Below, one piece after another: positions 38,173 to 46,253 of a stretch of 52,770 bases of DNA (position 1 is the stretch's first letter; the number at the start of each line of letters is the position of its first letter). The notes beneath the pieces were generated by a model. That model saw only the letters and a program-made list of their open reading frames with translations, was not told the DNA's origin and did not search any database. The stretch is from positions 1 through 52,770 of the forward strand of contig JAUWNP010000008.1 in the NCBI GenBank assembly GCA_030612585.1. Direction: 5' to 3'. Origin of the DNA: Anaerolineae bacterium. Its GTDB lineage: Bacteria > Chloroflexota > Anaerolineae > B4-G1. Made by a program: the position numbers and the translations under genes.

Positions 38173-40266
38173 CTAGGCGAACAATGAGCGGTTGGCGACG
38201 ATCCACTCGTAGAGCCAGCGGACGCCTTCCTCAACCCCTACGCGAGGCTGCCAGCCCAACTCGCGCCCGGATTTGCGAATGTCGGAGATGTAGATAGGTT
38301 GGTCGCCGGGGCGCCAATCATCGCCGGAGACGGGGATGGGATGGCCGATCAATCGCTCCAGGATCGGCCCAAACTCAGCCCACACCGACATCGTGTGCGC
38401 CGGTCCTCCGCCCACGTTGTACACCTGTCCGGCGGTGACGTCAATGTGGGCGATGGCGGCGTCGTAAGCATCGAGCAGGGCATCAATGAAAAGCACGTCG
38501 CGCACCTGCTTGCCGTTGCCGTAAATGGTGATGGGCTGGTCAGTGACGGCGGCGATGATGAACCAGGCCACCCATCCTTGATCCTCGACCCCCATCTGCC
38601 GTGGCCCATAGATGCATGACTGGCGAAAAACCACCGCCGGCAAGCCATAGATGCGGGTGTAGTCGCGCACGTATTGGTCACCAGCCCCCTTGGAGTTTCC
38701 GGAGAAGAAGGCATAACCATTTTGCCTCACCATTACAGTGGAATTGGGTACTTCCACACAGTAAACCATTCCGGCATATTCCACCCACTCGCTCCTATTT
38801 TGGCCCAGGTTGCATTGAGCAGTTCTGGTTGTACTAATATAAACGCGGTAATACCCCTCTTTGTCCAAAGTAACCGATGATGCCATTCCACACTTGATCG
38901 CAATTTCCTGAACATCATCTGCCAATTTCTGCGAAACGGTTGTGTATCTCCAGCCGTGTTTGCTGTGCTTATTGCCATCACCATCCAGCAAAGATTTCAG
39001 CAAAACAGCAAGTTTTTTTCGATCAAGGCGCTTAATCTCCTGCGGAATGTATTTGCCGTGGCTTTTGCCAAACAATTTGACATACTCGTACAACTGACGG
39101 GACGTTGCTGTGATATGATGCTGATCTATCACAGGCGATAGGCCAATGGCTTGCATCACAGCGATTGCCTCTTCAGTTCGACTATAAGTGGTTAATGTCA
39201 CCGTGCAATTACCGGTTTTCTGATTTTCATAACAATGACCTTCTGAGATATACCAGCCCAAAAATCTCAACCAATCATCCATCGGGATCGCGCGTGCAAG
39301 GAAGCGATGTTTATGCTTTCCAGCTTTCACTTCAGGCAAGACAAAACACTCAGGTTTTTCTCCTCCATTGTAATCGGCAGCGAGAAGATAAGCCATTGGC
39401 TTTCCCTCAATTTGTCGAGCATCCAAAAGGCGCGGATTTTTCAATTCATCGTGATCGCAGTCCCAAGACACCAGCATTTTGTGATTGGGCGTCACACATG
39501 TCTTGAGACGACGGTTATTTTGTACGTACATTTTGCCGGTATAAGAATATGCAAAATGCTCTGTGGGTGTTTGATACTCAGCCACCTTTCGCTCAATGTT
39601 GTAGGTTAAAACCTGATCATTGGGGGTTAATTCGCAAAACTTTTTCCATCCCTTATCGGTGAGAATGTCAGTGTCGGCTGAATAACAACAGCCATAGGGC
39701 GAGTGAAAGTCGAGCGGCTGCGTCTCCGGGATGCCAAGTGGAAAGTCCCGGTAGGCGTAGCGAGTCTCCTGCTCTATCACCGCCACCTCTTCCATCCCAC
39801 CATAGACCTTGTTGGTGGAGGCATAGAGGAATATGGGATTGGTGCCCGCGTGCCGCGCCGCCTCCAGCGCGTTGAAAGTACCCAGTGCGTTGTCCTCGAA
39901 GTCAGAACGAGGGTCCGTAACCGAAGTGGTGACCGCCGTCTGCCCGGCCAGGTGCACGACGACACCGGTCCCTCGCGCCGCCTCGGCCAGCGTCTCGTAA
40001 TCGCGCACGTCGCCCACCACGAGCCGAAAACTGTCCGCACCGTGCAACTCGCGCAGCCAGGCCACGTTGGCTTCGGTTCCGCGGCGCGATAGGTTGTCGT
40101 ACAGCGTAACCTGCTCGCCCCGCGCCAGCAGCCGGTGGACGTAATTGCAGCCGATGAAGCCCGCTCCACCTGTGACGGTGAAGTGATGTCCTGCCACCGC
40201 GAGTACTCCACTGCGAGAGTACTCTCGTGGCAGGCGTGGCGGTGAGCCTGCCGAAGGATCGGTCAA
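38173..40266 (-). CDS. CDP-paratose 2-epimerase-like NAD-dependent epimerase, interrupted by an intein
   Basis: Short-chain dehydrogenase/epimerase that would convert CDP-paratose to CDP-tyvelose or act on a related sugar nucleotide. The 697-aa precursor has the NAD motif TGGAGFIGCNYVHRLL (about 32-47), LYASTNKVYGG (148-157), and after the intein SKGAGDQYVRDYTRIYGLPA, RQSCIYGPRQMGVEDQGW and YGNGKQVRDVLFIDALLDAY, which fit the paratose epimerase group closely. The catalytic Tyr191 and Lys526 of YGC-SK are separated by a 331-aa intein (194-524), so activity needs splicing; the mature enzyme has 366 aa. The TTG at 40266 has AAGGAG upstream. The first 23 residues come from palindromic repeat DNA (40199-40262); the original start may have been near the GTG at 40197. 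Confidence 0.92.
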   Translation of the reverse strand: MTDPSAGSPPRLPREYSRSGVLAVAGHHFTVTGGAGFIGCNYVHRLLARGEQVTLYDNLSRRGTEANVAWLRELHGADSFRLVVGDVRDYETLAEAARGTGVVVHLAGQTAVTTSVTDPRSDFEDNALGTFNALEAARHAGTNPIFLYASTNKVYGGMEEVAVIEQETRYAYRDFPLGIPETQPLDFHSPYGCCYSADTDILTDKGWKKFCELTPNDQVLTYNIERKVAEYQTPTEHFAYSYTGKMYVQNNRRLKTCVTPNHKMLVSWDCDHDELKNPRLLDARQIEGKPMAYLLAADYNGGEKPECFVLPEVKAGKHKHRFLARAIPMDDWLRFLGWYISEGHCYENQKTGNCTVTLTTYSRTEEAIAVMQAIGLSPVIDQHHITATSRQLYEYVKLFGKSHGKYIPQEIKRLDRKKLAVLLKSLLDGDGNKHSKHGWRYTTVSQKLADDVQEIAIKCGMASSVTLDKEGYYRVYISTTRTAQCNLGQNRSEWVEYAGMVYCVEVPNSTVMVRQNGYAFFSGNSKGAGDQYVRDYTRIYGLPAVVFRQSCIYGPRQMGVEDQGWVAWFIIAAVTDQPITIYGNGKQVRDVLFIDALLDAYDAAIAHIDVTAGQVYNVGGGPAHTMSVWAEFGPILERLIGHPIPVSGDDWRPGDQPIYISDIRKSGRELGWQPRVGVEEGVRWLYEWIVANRSLFA
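38695..39687 (-). mobile_element. Intein with LAGLIDADG homing endonuclease domain
   Basis: A 331-aa intein. It begins with C1 (CYSADTDILTDKGWKKF, block A), has a block B TPNHKMLVS with its conserved His, two LAGLIDADG-type motifs (LRFLGWYISEG and LLKSLLDGDGN), block F (VYCVEVPNSTVMVRQNG) and ends FFSGN before Ser+1. The penultimate residue is Gly instead of the usual His; a -GN end with VPNxTxxVRxNG is known from phage-type inteins. Removing it restores YGC-SKGAGDQYV exactly. The DNA is clearly richer in A+T than its surroundings, which points to recent transfer. Confidence 0.95.
40199..40262. repeat. Palindromic elements at the 5' end of the epimerase gene
   Basis: Two GAGTACTC palindromes about 14 bp apart, then a GAGCCTGCCGAAGGATC element. 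They encode the unusual first residues of the epimerase and separate the Shine-Dalgarno site from the conserved coding region. Confidence 0.6.
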
Positions 40267-40281
40267 TATCTCACTCCTTTG

Positions 40282-41265
40282 TTATGTCAATGTAGTTGTT
40301 ACGTCGGCCCGCAACCGGCCAAGGGAGAGGTTCTGTCGGGCCAGGCCCCACAACCCCAACAGTACCATCAGCATGTACTGGTAGGTATGAGAGGCAAAGG
40401 CGATGACGACGGCATCGGCAGCGTCCACGCCGAAGGGCAGCACCAGTGCATACCGGGCGAAGGCGTGAAAGACCCCCATCGCCCCGGGCGATGCTGGCAC
40501 CGCCATACCCAGCCCGATGGCACACGTGAGGAAGGTGGCCATCAGTAGCGTAGGCGAGTCGAGGAAGGCCCAGAGCATACTGTAGTAGTAGCCGATGCAA
40601 AAAGCCCAGGCCACGAGCGACCACAGGCACAGACCGAGCACCCGTCGCCCCGAGCGCAGCGCGGCCAGCCCGTCCAAGAGACCGCTCAATGCCTGCATCC
40701 ACCGCTCAACGTCAACGCGCGGGAGACGGGAGAGCAGACCGCGCAGGAAGCGGTGTCCCTGGTCGGGCCACAGGGCCAGGGCGACAAGCACAACCATCAC
40801 AGCCAGCGCCCCCACCCCTGCCACTATGCCGGTCTCCCTCATCCACCCGGCCTGCCCAACGAAGGGCACCGTGACCGCCAGCAACAGTACCACCATCAGC
40901 ATATCCAGCACACGCTCGACGACGATGGTGGAAAGCGCCATGCTCATCCTCGCCCCGCCTCCCAGCCCGATCGCCACCGCGCGCGCCGGGTCGCCCAGGC
41001 GGAAGGGGAGGACGTTGCTGACCAGGTAACCGACGTTGGTCACGGCAAAGGCCTCGGCCAGGCTGACCCCCGGCCCTAAAAGGATGCGCCAGCGGATCGA
41101 GCGCGCCAGAAGGTAGGCCAGGAGCGAGGCAGCGGCCGGCACCAGGTAGAGCCAGTTGGCCCGCCGCAGCGCCAGACCCACCTGATCCCACTCGATGCCA
41201 GTCAGGGCCAGGACGAGACAGACCAGACTGATTGTTATGCCGATCCAGAGACGCCATCTGCGCAT
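40282..41265 (-). CDS. Lysylphosphatidylglycerol synthase-type TM family protein (UPF0104, flippase-like)
   Basis: A 327-aa integral membrane protein of the UPF0104 family with about eight helices. LLARSIRWRILLGPGVSLAEAFAVTNVGYLVSNVLPFRLGDPARAVAIG and, later, GLGMAVPASPGAMGVFHAFA are family signatures. Members are proposed to move lipids or lipid-linked sugars. The ATG at 41265 lies 7 nt after a strong extended promoter, so the mRNA is probably leaderless. It is the first gene of the glycan operon and is followed by the epimerase after 15 bp. Confidence 0.88.
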   Translation of the reverse strand: MRRWRLWIGITISLVCLVLALTGIEWDQVGLALRRANWLYLVPAAASLLAYLLARSIRWRILLGPGVSLAEAFAVTNVGYLVSNVLPFRLGDPARAVAIGLGGGARMSMALSTIVVERVLDMLMVVLLLAVTVPFVGQAGWMRETGIVAGVGALAVMVVLVALALWPDQGHRFLRGLLSRLPRVDVERWMQALSGLLDGLAALRSGRRVLGLCLWSLVAWAFCIGYYYSMLWAFLDSPTLLMATFLTCAIGLGMAVPASPGAMGVFHAFARYALVLPFGVDAADAVVIAFASHTYQYMLMVLLGLWGLARQNLSLGRLRADVTTTLT

Positions 41266-41272
41266 GGCGGGC

Positions 41273-41301
41273 ATTATACCATCAGGAGGCGGTAACCGCA
41301 A
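41273..41301 (-). promoter_or_regulatory. Promoter of the glycan operon
   Basis: Minus strand TTGCGG (41296-41301), a 17-nt spacer and TATAAT (41273-41278) with TGG in front. The -10 box ends 7 nt before the ATG, so transcription should begin at the start codon itself. Confidence 0.75.
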
Positions 41302-41317
41302 CGACGACAGTATACAC

Positions 41318-41345
41318 TTGCCCTTTGCTCAAAATCGTCTAGAAT
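41318..41345 (+). promoter_or_regulatory. Promoter of the glycyl radical enzyme gene
   Basis: TTGCCC (41318-41323), a 16-nt spacer and TAGAAT (41340-41345), about 30 nt before the ATG. Confidence 0.55.
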
Positions 41346-41374
41346 TGGGCTTGCGAGTAAAAATGGGAGGTTTC

Positions 41375-43741
41375 ATGTCCATGAGCGAAAGAGTCGCCCG
41401 ATTGAGGCAGCAAAGCCTGGATGCCAGGCCCACCCTCTCGACCGAGAGAGCAAAACTGCTGACCGAATTCTACCGCCAGGACCTGGGACTGGTGTCCGCG
41501 CCCGTACATCGTGCGCTGGCGTTCAAGTATTTGATGGAACACAAGACCATCTGCATCAACGCAGGCGAACTGATCGTCGGCGAGAAGGGCCCGGCCCCTA
41601 AGGCAGTGCCGACCTACCCGGAACTTTGCTGCCATAGCCTGGAAGACCTGGACATCCTCAATTCCCGGGAAAAGATATCCTTTGCCGTCAGTACCCAGGC
41701 GCGGCAGGTTTACGAGGAAACCATTATCCCCTTCTGGCGGGGCAAGACGATGCGCGAACTCATCTTTCAGGAAATGACGGAGGAATGGAAAGGTGCATAC
41801 GAGGCCGGCGTCTTTACCGAGTTCATGGAGCAACGGTCTCCCGGTCACACCGTCCTGGATGACAAAATCTACCGCAAAGGACTCCTCGATTTTAAGCAAG
41901 ATGTTCAGCAAAACCTGCAAAACCTGGATTACCTGAACGACCCGGAAGCATACAACAAGCAAGAACAACTCAAGGCCATGCTCATCTGCGCAGATGCCTT
42001 GATCCTCTTTGCGGAACGGCACGCGGAAGAAACCAGGGAATTAGCGCAGCAAGAGACCGACCCACAGAGAAAGCAGGAACTGGAGCACATCGCCGAGGTC
42101 TGTTCGCACGTACCGGCCCACGCGCCCCGGGATTTGTGGGAGGCGTTGCAGTACTACTGGTTCGTCCACCTCGGCGTGACAACAGAACTAAACCCCTGGG
42201 ACGCCTTCAATCCGGGGCGACTGGATCAGCATTTGTATCCCTTTTACCAAAAGGGACTGGAAGAGGGAAGACTCACCCACGAGCAAGCCGAAGAGTTGCT
42301 GCAATGCTTCTGGATCAAATTCAACAACCAACCTGCGCCGCCCAAGGTTGGAGTCACCGCGGCGGAGAGCAGCACGTACACGGATTTCGCCCAGATCAAC
42401 ACGGGCGGTCTGAAAGAGGACGGCTCCGACGCCGTCAATGAGGTCACCTATCTGCTTCTGGACGTGATAGAGGAGATGCGGCTGTTGCAGCCCAGTTCCT
42501 CCATTCAAGTCAGCAAAAAGAACCCCAATAGATTCATCAAGAGAGCGGCCAAAATCGTCCGCACGGGGTTTGGCCAGCCCTCGGTGTTCAACGCCGACGT
42601 TGTTGTCCAGGAGATGATCCGGCAGGGCAAATCCGTCGTAGATGCACGAAACGGTGGCACCAGCGGTTGTGTGGAGACCGGCGCGTTTGGAAAGGAAAAC
42701 TACAACCTGACGGGCTACTTCAACATGCCCAAGGTGCTCGAGATCACCCTGAACAACGGCATTGACCCCCAGACCGGCCGCCGGATCGGGCTGGAAGCAG
42801 GGGACCCCACGCAATTTGACTCCTTCGAGGAACTGTTCGAGGCTTACGAAAAGCAGTTGAACCACTTCGTAGACATCAAGGTGCAGGGCAACAACGTCAT
42901 CGAAAGGCTGTACGCCAACTATATCCCTGCGCCGTTCCTTTCGTTATTGATTGACGATTGCATCGCCACGGGCAAGGACTACCACGACGGCGGTGCACGA
43001 TATGACACGAGTTACATCCAAGGGGTGGGCATAGGCACGATGACCGACGCCCTGACTGCCATCAAGTACCACGTCTTTGACGAGAAGACCATGACGATGG
43101 CGAAACTGCTGGCTGTCCTCCGGGACGATTTCGAGGGGCACGAAAGAGTACGCCAGATGCTGCTGAATAAAACGCCCAAGTACGGCAACGACGACGATTA
43201 TACGGATGACGTGATGGTGGCTGTGTTCGAGGCCTACTTCCATGCCATAGACGGACGCCATAACACCAGAGGCGGAACGTACCGTATCAACCTGCTGCCG
43301 ACCACGGTTCACGTGTACTTCGGATCGGTGATCGGGGCCACACCCGATGGACGCAGGGCCTGGGCGCCCCTCTCCGAAGGCATTTCACCCGTGCAGGGAG
43401 CAGACCGGCGTGGCCCGCCGGCGGTCCTCAAATCAGCGTCCAAGATGGATCACATCCGCACCGGCGGCACGCTGCTCAATCAGAAGTTCACGCCCCAGTT
43501 GCTCAAAGACGACGAGGACCTGGACAAATTCGTTCAACTGATACGCACCTACTTCAGGCTGGACGGTCACCACGTCCAGTTCAACGTCGTGGATGGCGCC
43601 ACGCTGCGCGCCGCGCAAGAGAACCCTGAGCAGTACCGGGACCTTATCGTACGCGTGGCAGGCTACAGCGACTATTTCTGCGATCTCGGCAAAGCGTTAC
43701 AGGACGAGATAATCTCCCGGACGGAACATCAGTCGTTCTAG
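41375..43741 (+). CDS. hypD: Glycyl radical enzyme, trans-4-hydroxy-L-proline dehydratase-like
   Basis: Oxygen-sensitive radical enzyme of 788 aa. The active-site cysteine C432 and base E434 lie in GGTSGCVETGAFGKENYNLTGYF, and the radical glycine G763 in RVAGYSDYFCDLGKALQDEI. These numbers are each two lower than the C434, E436 and G765 I recall for Clostridioides HypD, and the flanking sequence also fits HypD better than pyruvate formate-lyase, CutC or glycerol dehydratase. HypD dehydrates trans-4-hydroxy-L-proline to pyrroline-5-carboxylate. I chose the ATG at 41375 (GGGAGG just upstream; ATG at 41381 also possible). No radical SAM activating enzyme gene lies beside it, and the next gene is convergent with a 4-bp overlap. 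Confidence 0.85.
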   Translation: MSMSERVARLRQQSLDARPTLSTERAKLLTEFYRQDLGLVSAPVHRALAFKYLMEHKTICINAGELIVGEKGPAPKAVPTYPELCCHSLEDLDILNSREKISFAVSTQARQVYEETIIPFWRGKTMRELIFQEMTEEWKGAYEAGVFTEFMEQRSPGHTVLDDKIYRKGLLDFKQDVQQNLQNLDYLNDPEAYNKQEQLKAMLICADALILFAERHAEETRELAQQETDPQRKQELEHIAEVCSHVPAHAPRDLWEALQYYWFVHLGVTTELNPWDAFNPGRLDQHLYPFYQKGLEEGRLTHEQAEELLQCFWIKFNNQPAPPKVGVTAAESSTYTDFAQINTGGLKEDGSDAVNEVTYLLLDVIEEMRLLQPSSSIQVSKKNPNRFIKRAAKIVRTGFGQPSVFNADVVVQEMIRQGKSVVDARNGGTSGCVETGAFGKENYNLTGYFNMPKVLEITLNNGIDPQTGRRIGLEAGDPTQFDSFEELFEAYEKQLNHFVDIKVQGNNVIERLYANYIPAPFLSLLIDDCIATGKDYHDGGARYDTSYIQGVGIGTMTDALTAIKYHVFDEKTMTMAKLLAVLRDDFEGHERVRQMLLNKTPKYGNDDDYTDDVMVAVFEAYFHAIDGRHNTRGGTYRINLLPTTVHVYFGSVIGATPDGRRAWAPLSEGISPVQGADRRGPPAVLKSASKMDHIRTGGTLLNQKFTPQLLKDDEDLDKFVQLIRTYFRLDGHHVQFNVVDGATLRAAQENPEQYRDLIVRVAGYSDYFCDLGKALQDEIISRTEHQSF

Positions 43742-45402
43742 GGCGCGGAGCGGCGGAAGATGATCGCCTGCGGGTGGTCGTAAACGACAAAACTCTCATC
43801 CAGCCGGCCCAGGCGCAGCACAAACGGTGACCCAGGCCGGCAGAGATCAGGCAGCGAGAAGTTCAGACCAGCGGCTGGATCGTCCACCAGCGCCAGCGGC
43901 CCCAGGCGCGGGTAGCGTCCGAAGCAGGCCACCGGCTCGAAGCCCAGCCCACCCTCAAAGAGCAGCCGGTAATGGCGGGCTGTGAGGGGATAACGGACCG
44001 GCCACCGCGCCAACGTCGCGTATCCACGCCGGCTGGCGATGACCACGTAGTCGGCCTCCGCCAACACCTCATCCATCGCCGCCCACTTCTCCGGCGTGTC
44101 CTCATCGAAGACAGGCAGTTCCCGCACGTCATAGTCGTAGATGGCCGCCGTGTCCAGTGGCAGCGGGTGGTCCCACTGCTCGACAGCCACGACCGCCCCC
44201 TGTCCCGCGTGGTCGTAGAACCATTCTGAGGCGGCTAACCAGGGGTGCTGAGAGTGATAGAGGCTAGCGAAGGCCAGGCACCAAAGTAGGGAGTAGATGA
44301 GGAATGAGTAAATGAGGGAAGAGGCGGCACGCCGTTGCTGGTGGAGCAGGTCGGCCAGCAGACGAGCCGCGTAGAGAGCCAACAGTGGTGTCAGGGGCAA
44401 GAGGTAGCGGGGGAATTTGGCGTAGAGCGCGCCGACAAAGGCGAAATAGGGCACCGTCCACACCAGCAGCACCCACTCCGCCCGGCGTGGCGGCTCCCGC
44501 ACCGCCCGCCACACCACCCAGGCTAACCCGATGCAGGCGACCAGCCCCAGCGGCCACCCCATCCCCCAACGCAACTGCTGCACCAGCGGGTAGAGATAAG
44601 GCCAGGTGCCATGGAACTGGCGGGTGTAGGGCACGTCCAGCAGACCTCGCGCGATGGCCCCCTGCTCCGCCACGTTGCGCCAGAATGTGGGGAATGCCAG
44701 GAGTGCAAAGGGGTTGGTGAGCGCAAAGGCCGCCAGCGCCGCGCCGGCGCACGCCAGGCCACGCTTCCAGCGAGCCCGGCACTGGCCTGCCCAGCACCGG
44801 CCTGGAAGAGCCGGCGCTGGGCTGACCATCAATGCCGCGCCCAGCGGCAACACCAGCAGCGTCGCGCTGAACTTGGTGCCCACAGCCAACCCGGCCCACG
44901 CGCCCGCCAGCAAGGCTTGGTGCAGTCGTCCACCCTCGGTCAGGCGGACGGCGAAGAGCAGCGTACCCAGGACGAAGAAGGCCAGCGGCGCATCGGCAGT
45001 GTAGAAGTGAGCCTGCTGCACGTGCGAGACCATCAGCGCGACGAAGGCCGCCGCCAACAAGCCGACACGCCCCCCGTAGACCCGCCGGCCCAGCGCGAAG
45101 GCCAGCACCACCGTACCCAGGTCAAAAAGCGATGCCAGCGCCCGCCCCACCAGGAGCGGGTCAGCGTCGTGGGTCAGGCCCGCGACCTGTGCCAGCAAGT
45201 ACAGCGGCAGGTGACCGTAGGAATAGCCGGGGGCAACGTCAAAGGGGTTAAGTCGTTCGGGCCAGCGCAGGCTCTCCGCCACCCCCACGATGTACCGCTC
45301 GTCCGGGTGCGCGCCAATGCCGCTGTCCCAATCGAGGCCGTAGAAGCGAAGGGCCGCGGCCAGGATGAGGATCAGAACAGCTAGGAGTATCTCGCGACCC
45401 AC
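43738..45402 (-). CDS. GT39-family (PMT-like) membrane glycosyltransferase
   Basis: A 554-aa protein with about eleven hydrophobic helices. The acidic pair D34-E35 in GAHPDERYIVG sits in the first outside loop as in GT39/ArnT enzymes, and AAFVALMVSHVQQAHFYTAD and VPYFAFVGALYAKFPRYLLP are typical of the family. A short soluble C-terminal domain follows. A stretch PAPALPGRCWAGQCRARWKR is encoded by a palindromic repeat (44778-44826). The start is a GTG at 45402 with only a weak Shine-Dalgarno site. It is not obviously in an operon: the next gene upstream is the damaged DUF5615 gene. Confidence 0.85.
   Translation of the reverse strand: MGREILLAVLILILAAALRFYGLDWDSGIGAHPDERYIVGVAESLRWPERLNPFDVAPGYSYGHLPLYLLAQVAGLTHDADPLLVGRALASLFDLGTVVLAFALGRRVYGGRVGLLAAAFVALMVSHVQQAHFYTADAPLAFFVLGTLLFAVRLTEGGRLHQALLAGAWAGLAVGTKFSATLLVLPLGAALMVSPAPALPGRCWAGQCRARWKRGLACAGAALAAFALTNPFALLAFPTFWRNVAEQGAIARGLLDVPYTRQFHGTWPYLYPLVQQLRWGMGWPLGLVACIGLAWVVWRAVREPPRRAEWVLLVWTVPYFAFVGALYAKFPRYLLPLTPLLALYAARLLADLLHQQRRAASSLIYSFLIYSLLWCLAFASLYHSQHPWLAASEWFYDHAGQGAVVAVEQWDHPLPLDTAAIYDYDVRELPVFDEDTPEKWAAMDEVLAEADYVVIASRRGYATLARWPVRYPLTARHYRLLFEGGLGFEPVACFGRYPRLGPLALVDDPAAGLNFSLPDLCRPGSPFVLRLGRLDESFVVYDHPQAIIFRRSAP
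44778..44826. repeat. Palindromic element inside the GT39 gene
   Basis: GCCCAGCACCGGC and GCCGGCGCTGGGC form a 13-bp stem with one mismatch. The same element is found inside pyrF (48481-48530), there as GCACCGGC / GCCGGTGC with CCCAGCACCG nearby. Confidence 0.75.
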
Positions 45403-45424
45403 CCGCTCATGCAGGTCAACACCT

Positions 45425-45795
45425 CTACTTGAACTCTGCTAGGTTGCGGATCATGTCCCGCATTTCCGCCGCAGCGACAGTCTCGACAAAGCGAACCAAC
45501 CGTCGCAGCATCTCCCCAAACTCCAACTGTTGAGAAGTAACGATACCACTGTGATGGTGTCCAGCGTCCCACCATGCCAGATATAGTGCGGCACGAAGTC
45601 TCGCGCATTGCAGGTTACCAGAACACGACCCTGGCTGGCGGCGTACTCAAGTTGGGCTGGATCGTCCAAACCAGCATTGCCCACTTCCCATGCACCGACG
45701 GCATCGTGCCCTCGGGTGCGTAGCTGTTCGGCCAGCCGATAGCTGATGTCATGGTCGAGGTAGAGCCTTACTCGGCGCTTCGCTTCGTCACCCAT
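45425..45795 (-). pseudogene. DUF5615 PIN-like toxin gene with a frameshift
   Basis: The N-terminal part (VRLYLDHDISYRLAEQLRTR, LVTCNARDFVPHY) is a normal DUF5615 start. After IWHGG the frame goes wrong, while another frame continues WWDAGHHHSGIVTSQQLEFG, EMLRRLVRFVETVAAAEMRD and MIRNLAEFK to a stop at 45425, which is the normal C-terminus of the family. So a one- or two-base change near 45560-45590 has split the gene, or the sequence has an error there. The gene overlaps the DUF433 gene by 28 bp. Confidence 0.8.
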
Positions 45796-46136
45796 GCCAG
45801 CGCCTCCTCGTCGGCTGCGATCTCACTCTCAATCTCGGCCTTATGCTCATGATAATAGCTCAGTGCGTCGTAGACCTGAGCCAACGTCAGAGGAGGATAA
45901 TCGGCCACAATCTGCTCGGGAGAATCACCCAGACGCGTACGCTCGACGAGGGTACGGACGCTGATTCGCGTCCCAGCCACAATGGGTCGCCCCCCACATA
46001 CGCCCTCGACCCGTATGATGTGAGGATGCTCTGTCCGTACCCGGGACAGCCCCACGGTTTCTTTCAACCCATACAGCAGCGCCTTGATCTCGCTCAACTC
46101 GGTATGAAGTTGCTGGACGTTTACTTGCCCGGTCAT
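45768..46136 (-). CDS. DUF433 protein (probable antitoxin, second copy)
   Basis: A 122-aa protein with the DUF433 signature GRPIVAGTRISVRTLVERTR and EQIVADYPPLTLAQVYDALSYYHEHKAEI in its second half, and an N-terminal helical extension of about 45 residues that the first copy at 17.6 kb lacks. It pairs with the frameshifted DUF5615 gene downstream. The ATG at 46136 has GGAGG 7 nt upstream. Confidence 0.87.
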   Translation of the reverse strand: MTGQVNVQQLHTELSEIKALLYGLKETVGLSRVRTEHPHIIRVEGVCGGRPIVAGTRISVRTLVERTRLGDSPEQIVADYPPLTLAQVYDALSYYHEHKAEIESEIAADEEALAWVTKRSAE

Positions 46137-46172
46137 ATCGTTTCCTCCACTCAGATAGTCTGGCCTACTTAC

Positions 46173-46201
46173 ATTCTATCACAATCCCGCTCACGTTGCA
46201 A
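46173..46201 (-). promoter_or_regulatory. Promoter of the second DUF433-DUF5615 pair
   Basis: Minus strand TTGCAA (46196-46201), a 17-nt spacer and TAGAAT (46173-46178) with TGA in front. It diverges from the pyr promoter, whose -35 box is only 15 bp away. Confidence 0.75.
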
Positions 46202-46216
46202 CCGGCTAACTGCGGC

Positions 46217-46245
46217 TTGACACTTTCCCCCATTCGCGGTATACT
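46217..46245 (+). promoter_or_regulatory. Promoter of the pyrimidine operon
   Basis: Consensus TTGACA (46217-46222), a 17-nt spacer and TATACT (46240-46245). Transcription should start near 46252. Confidence 0.88.
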
Positions 46246-46253
46246 CCTGCCCG

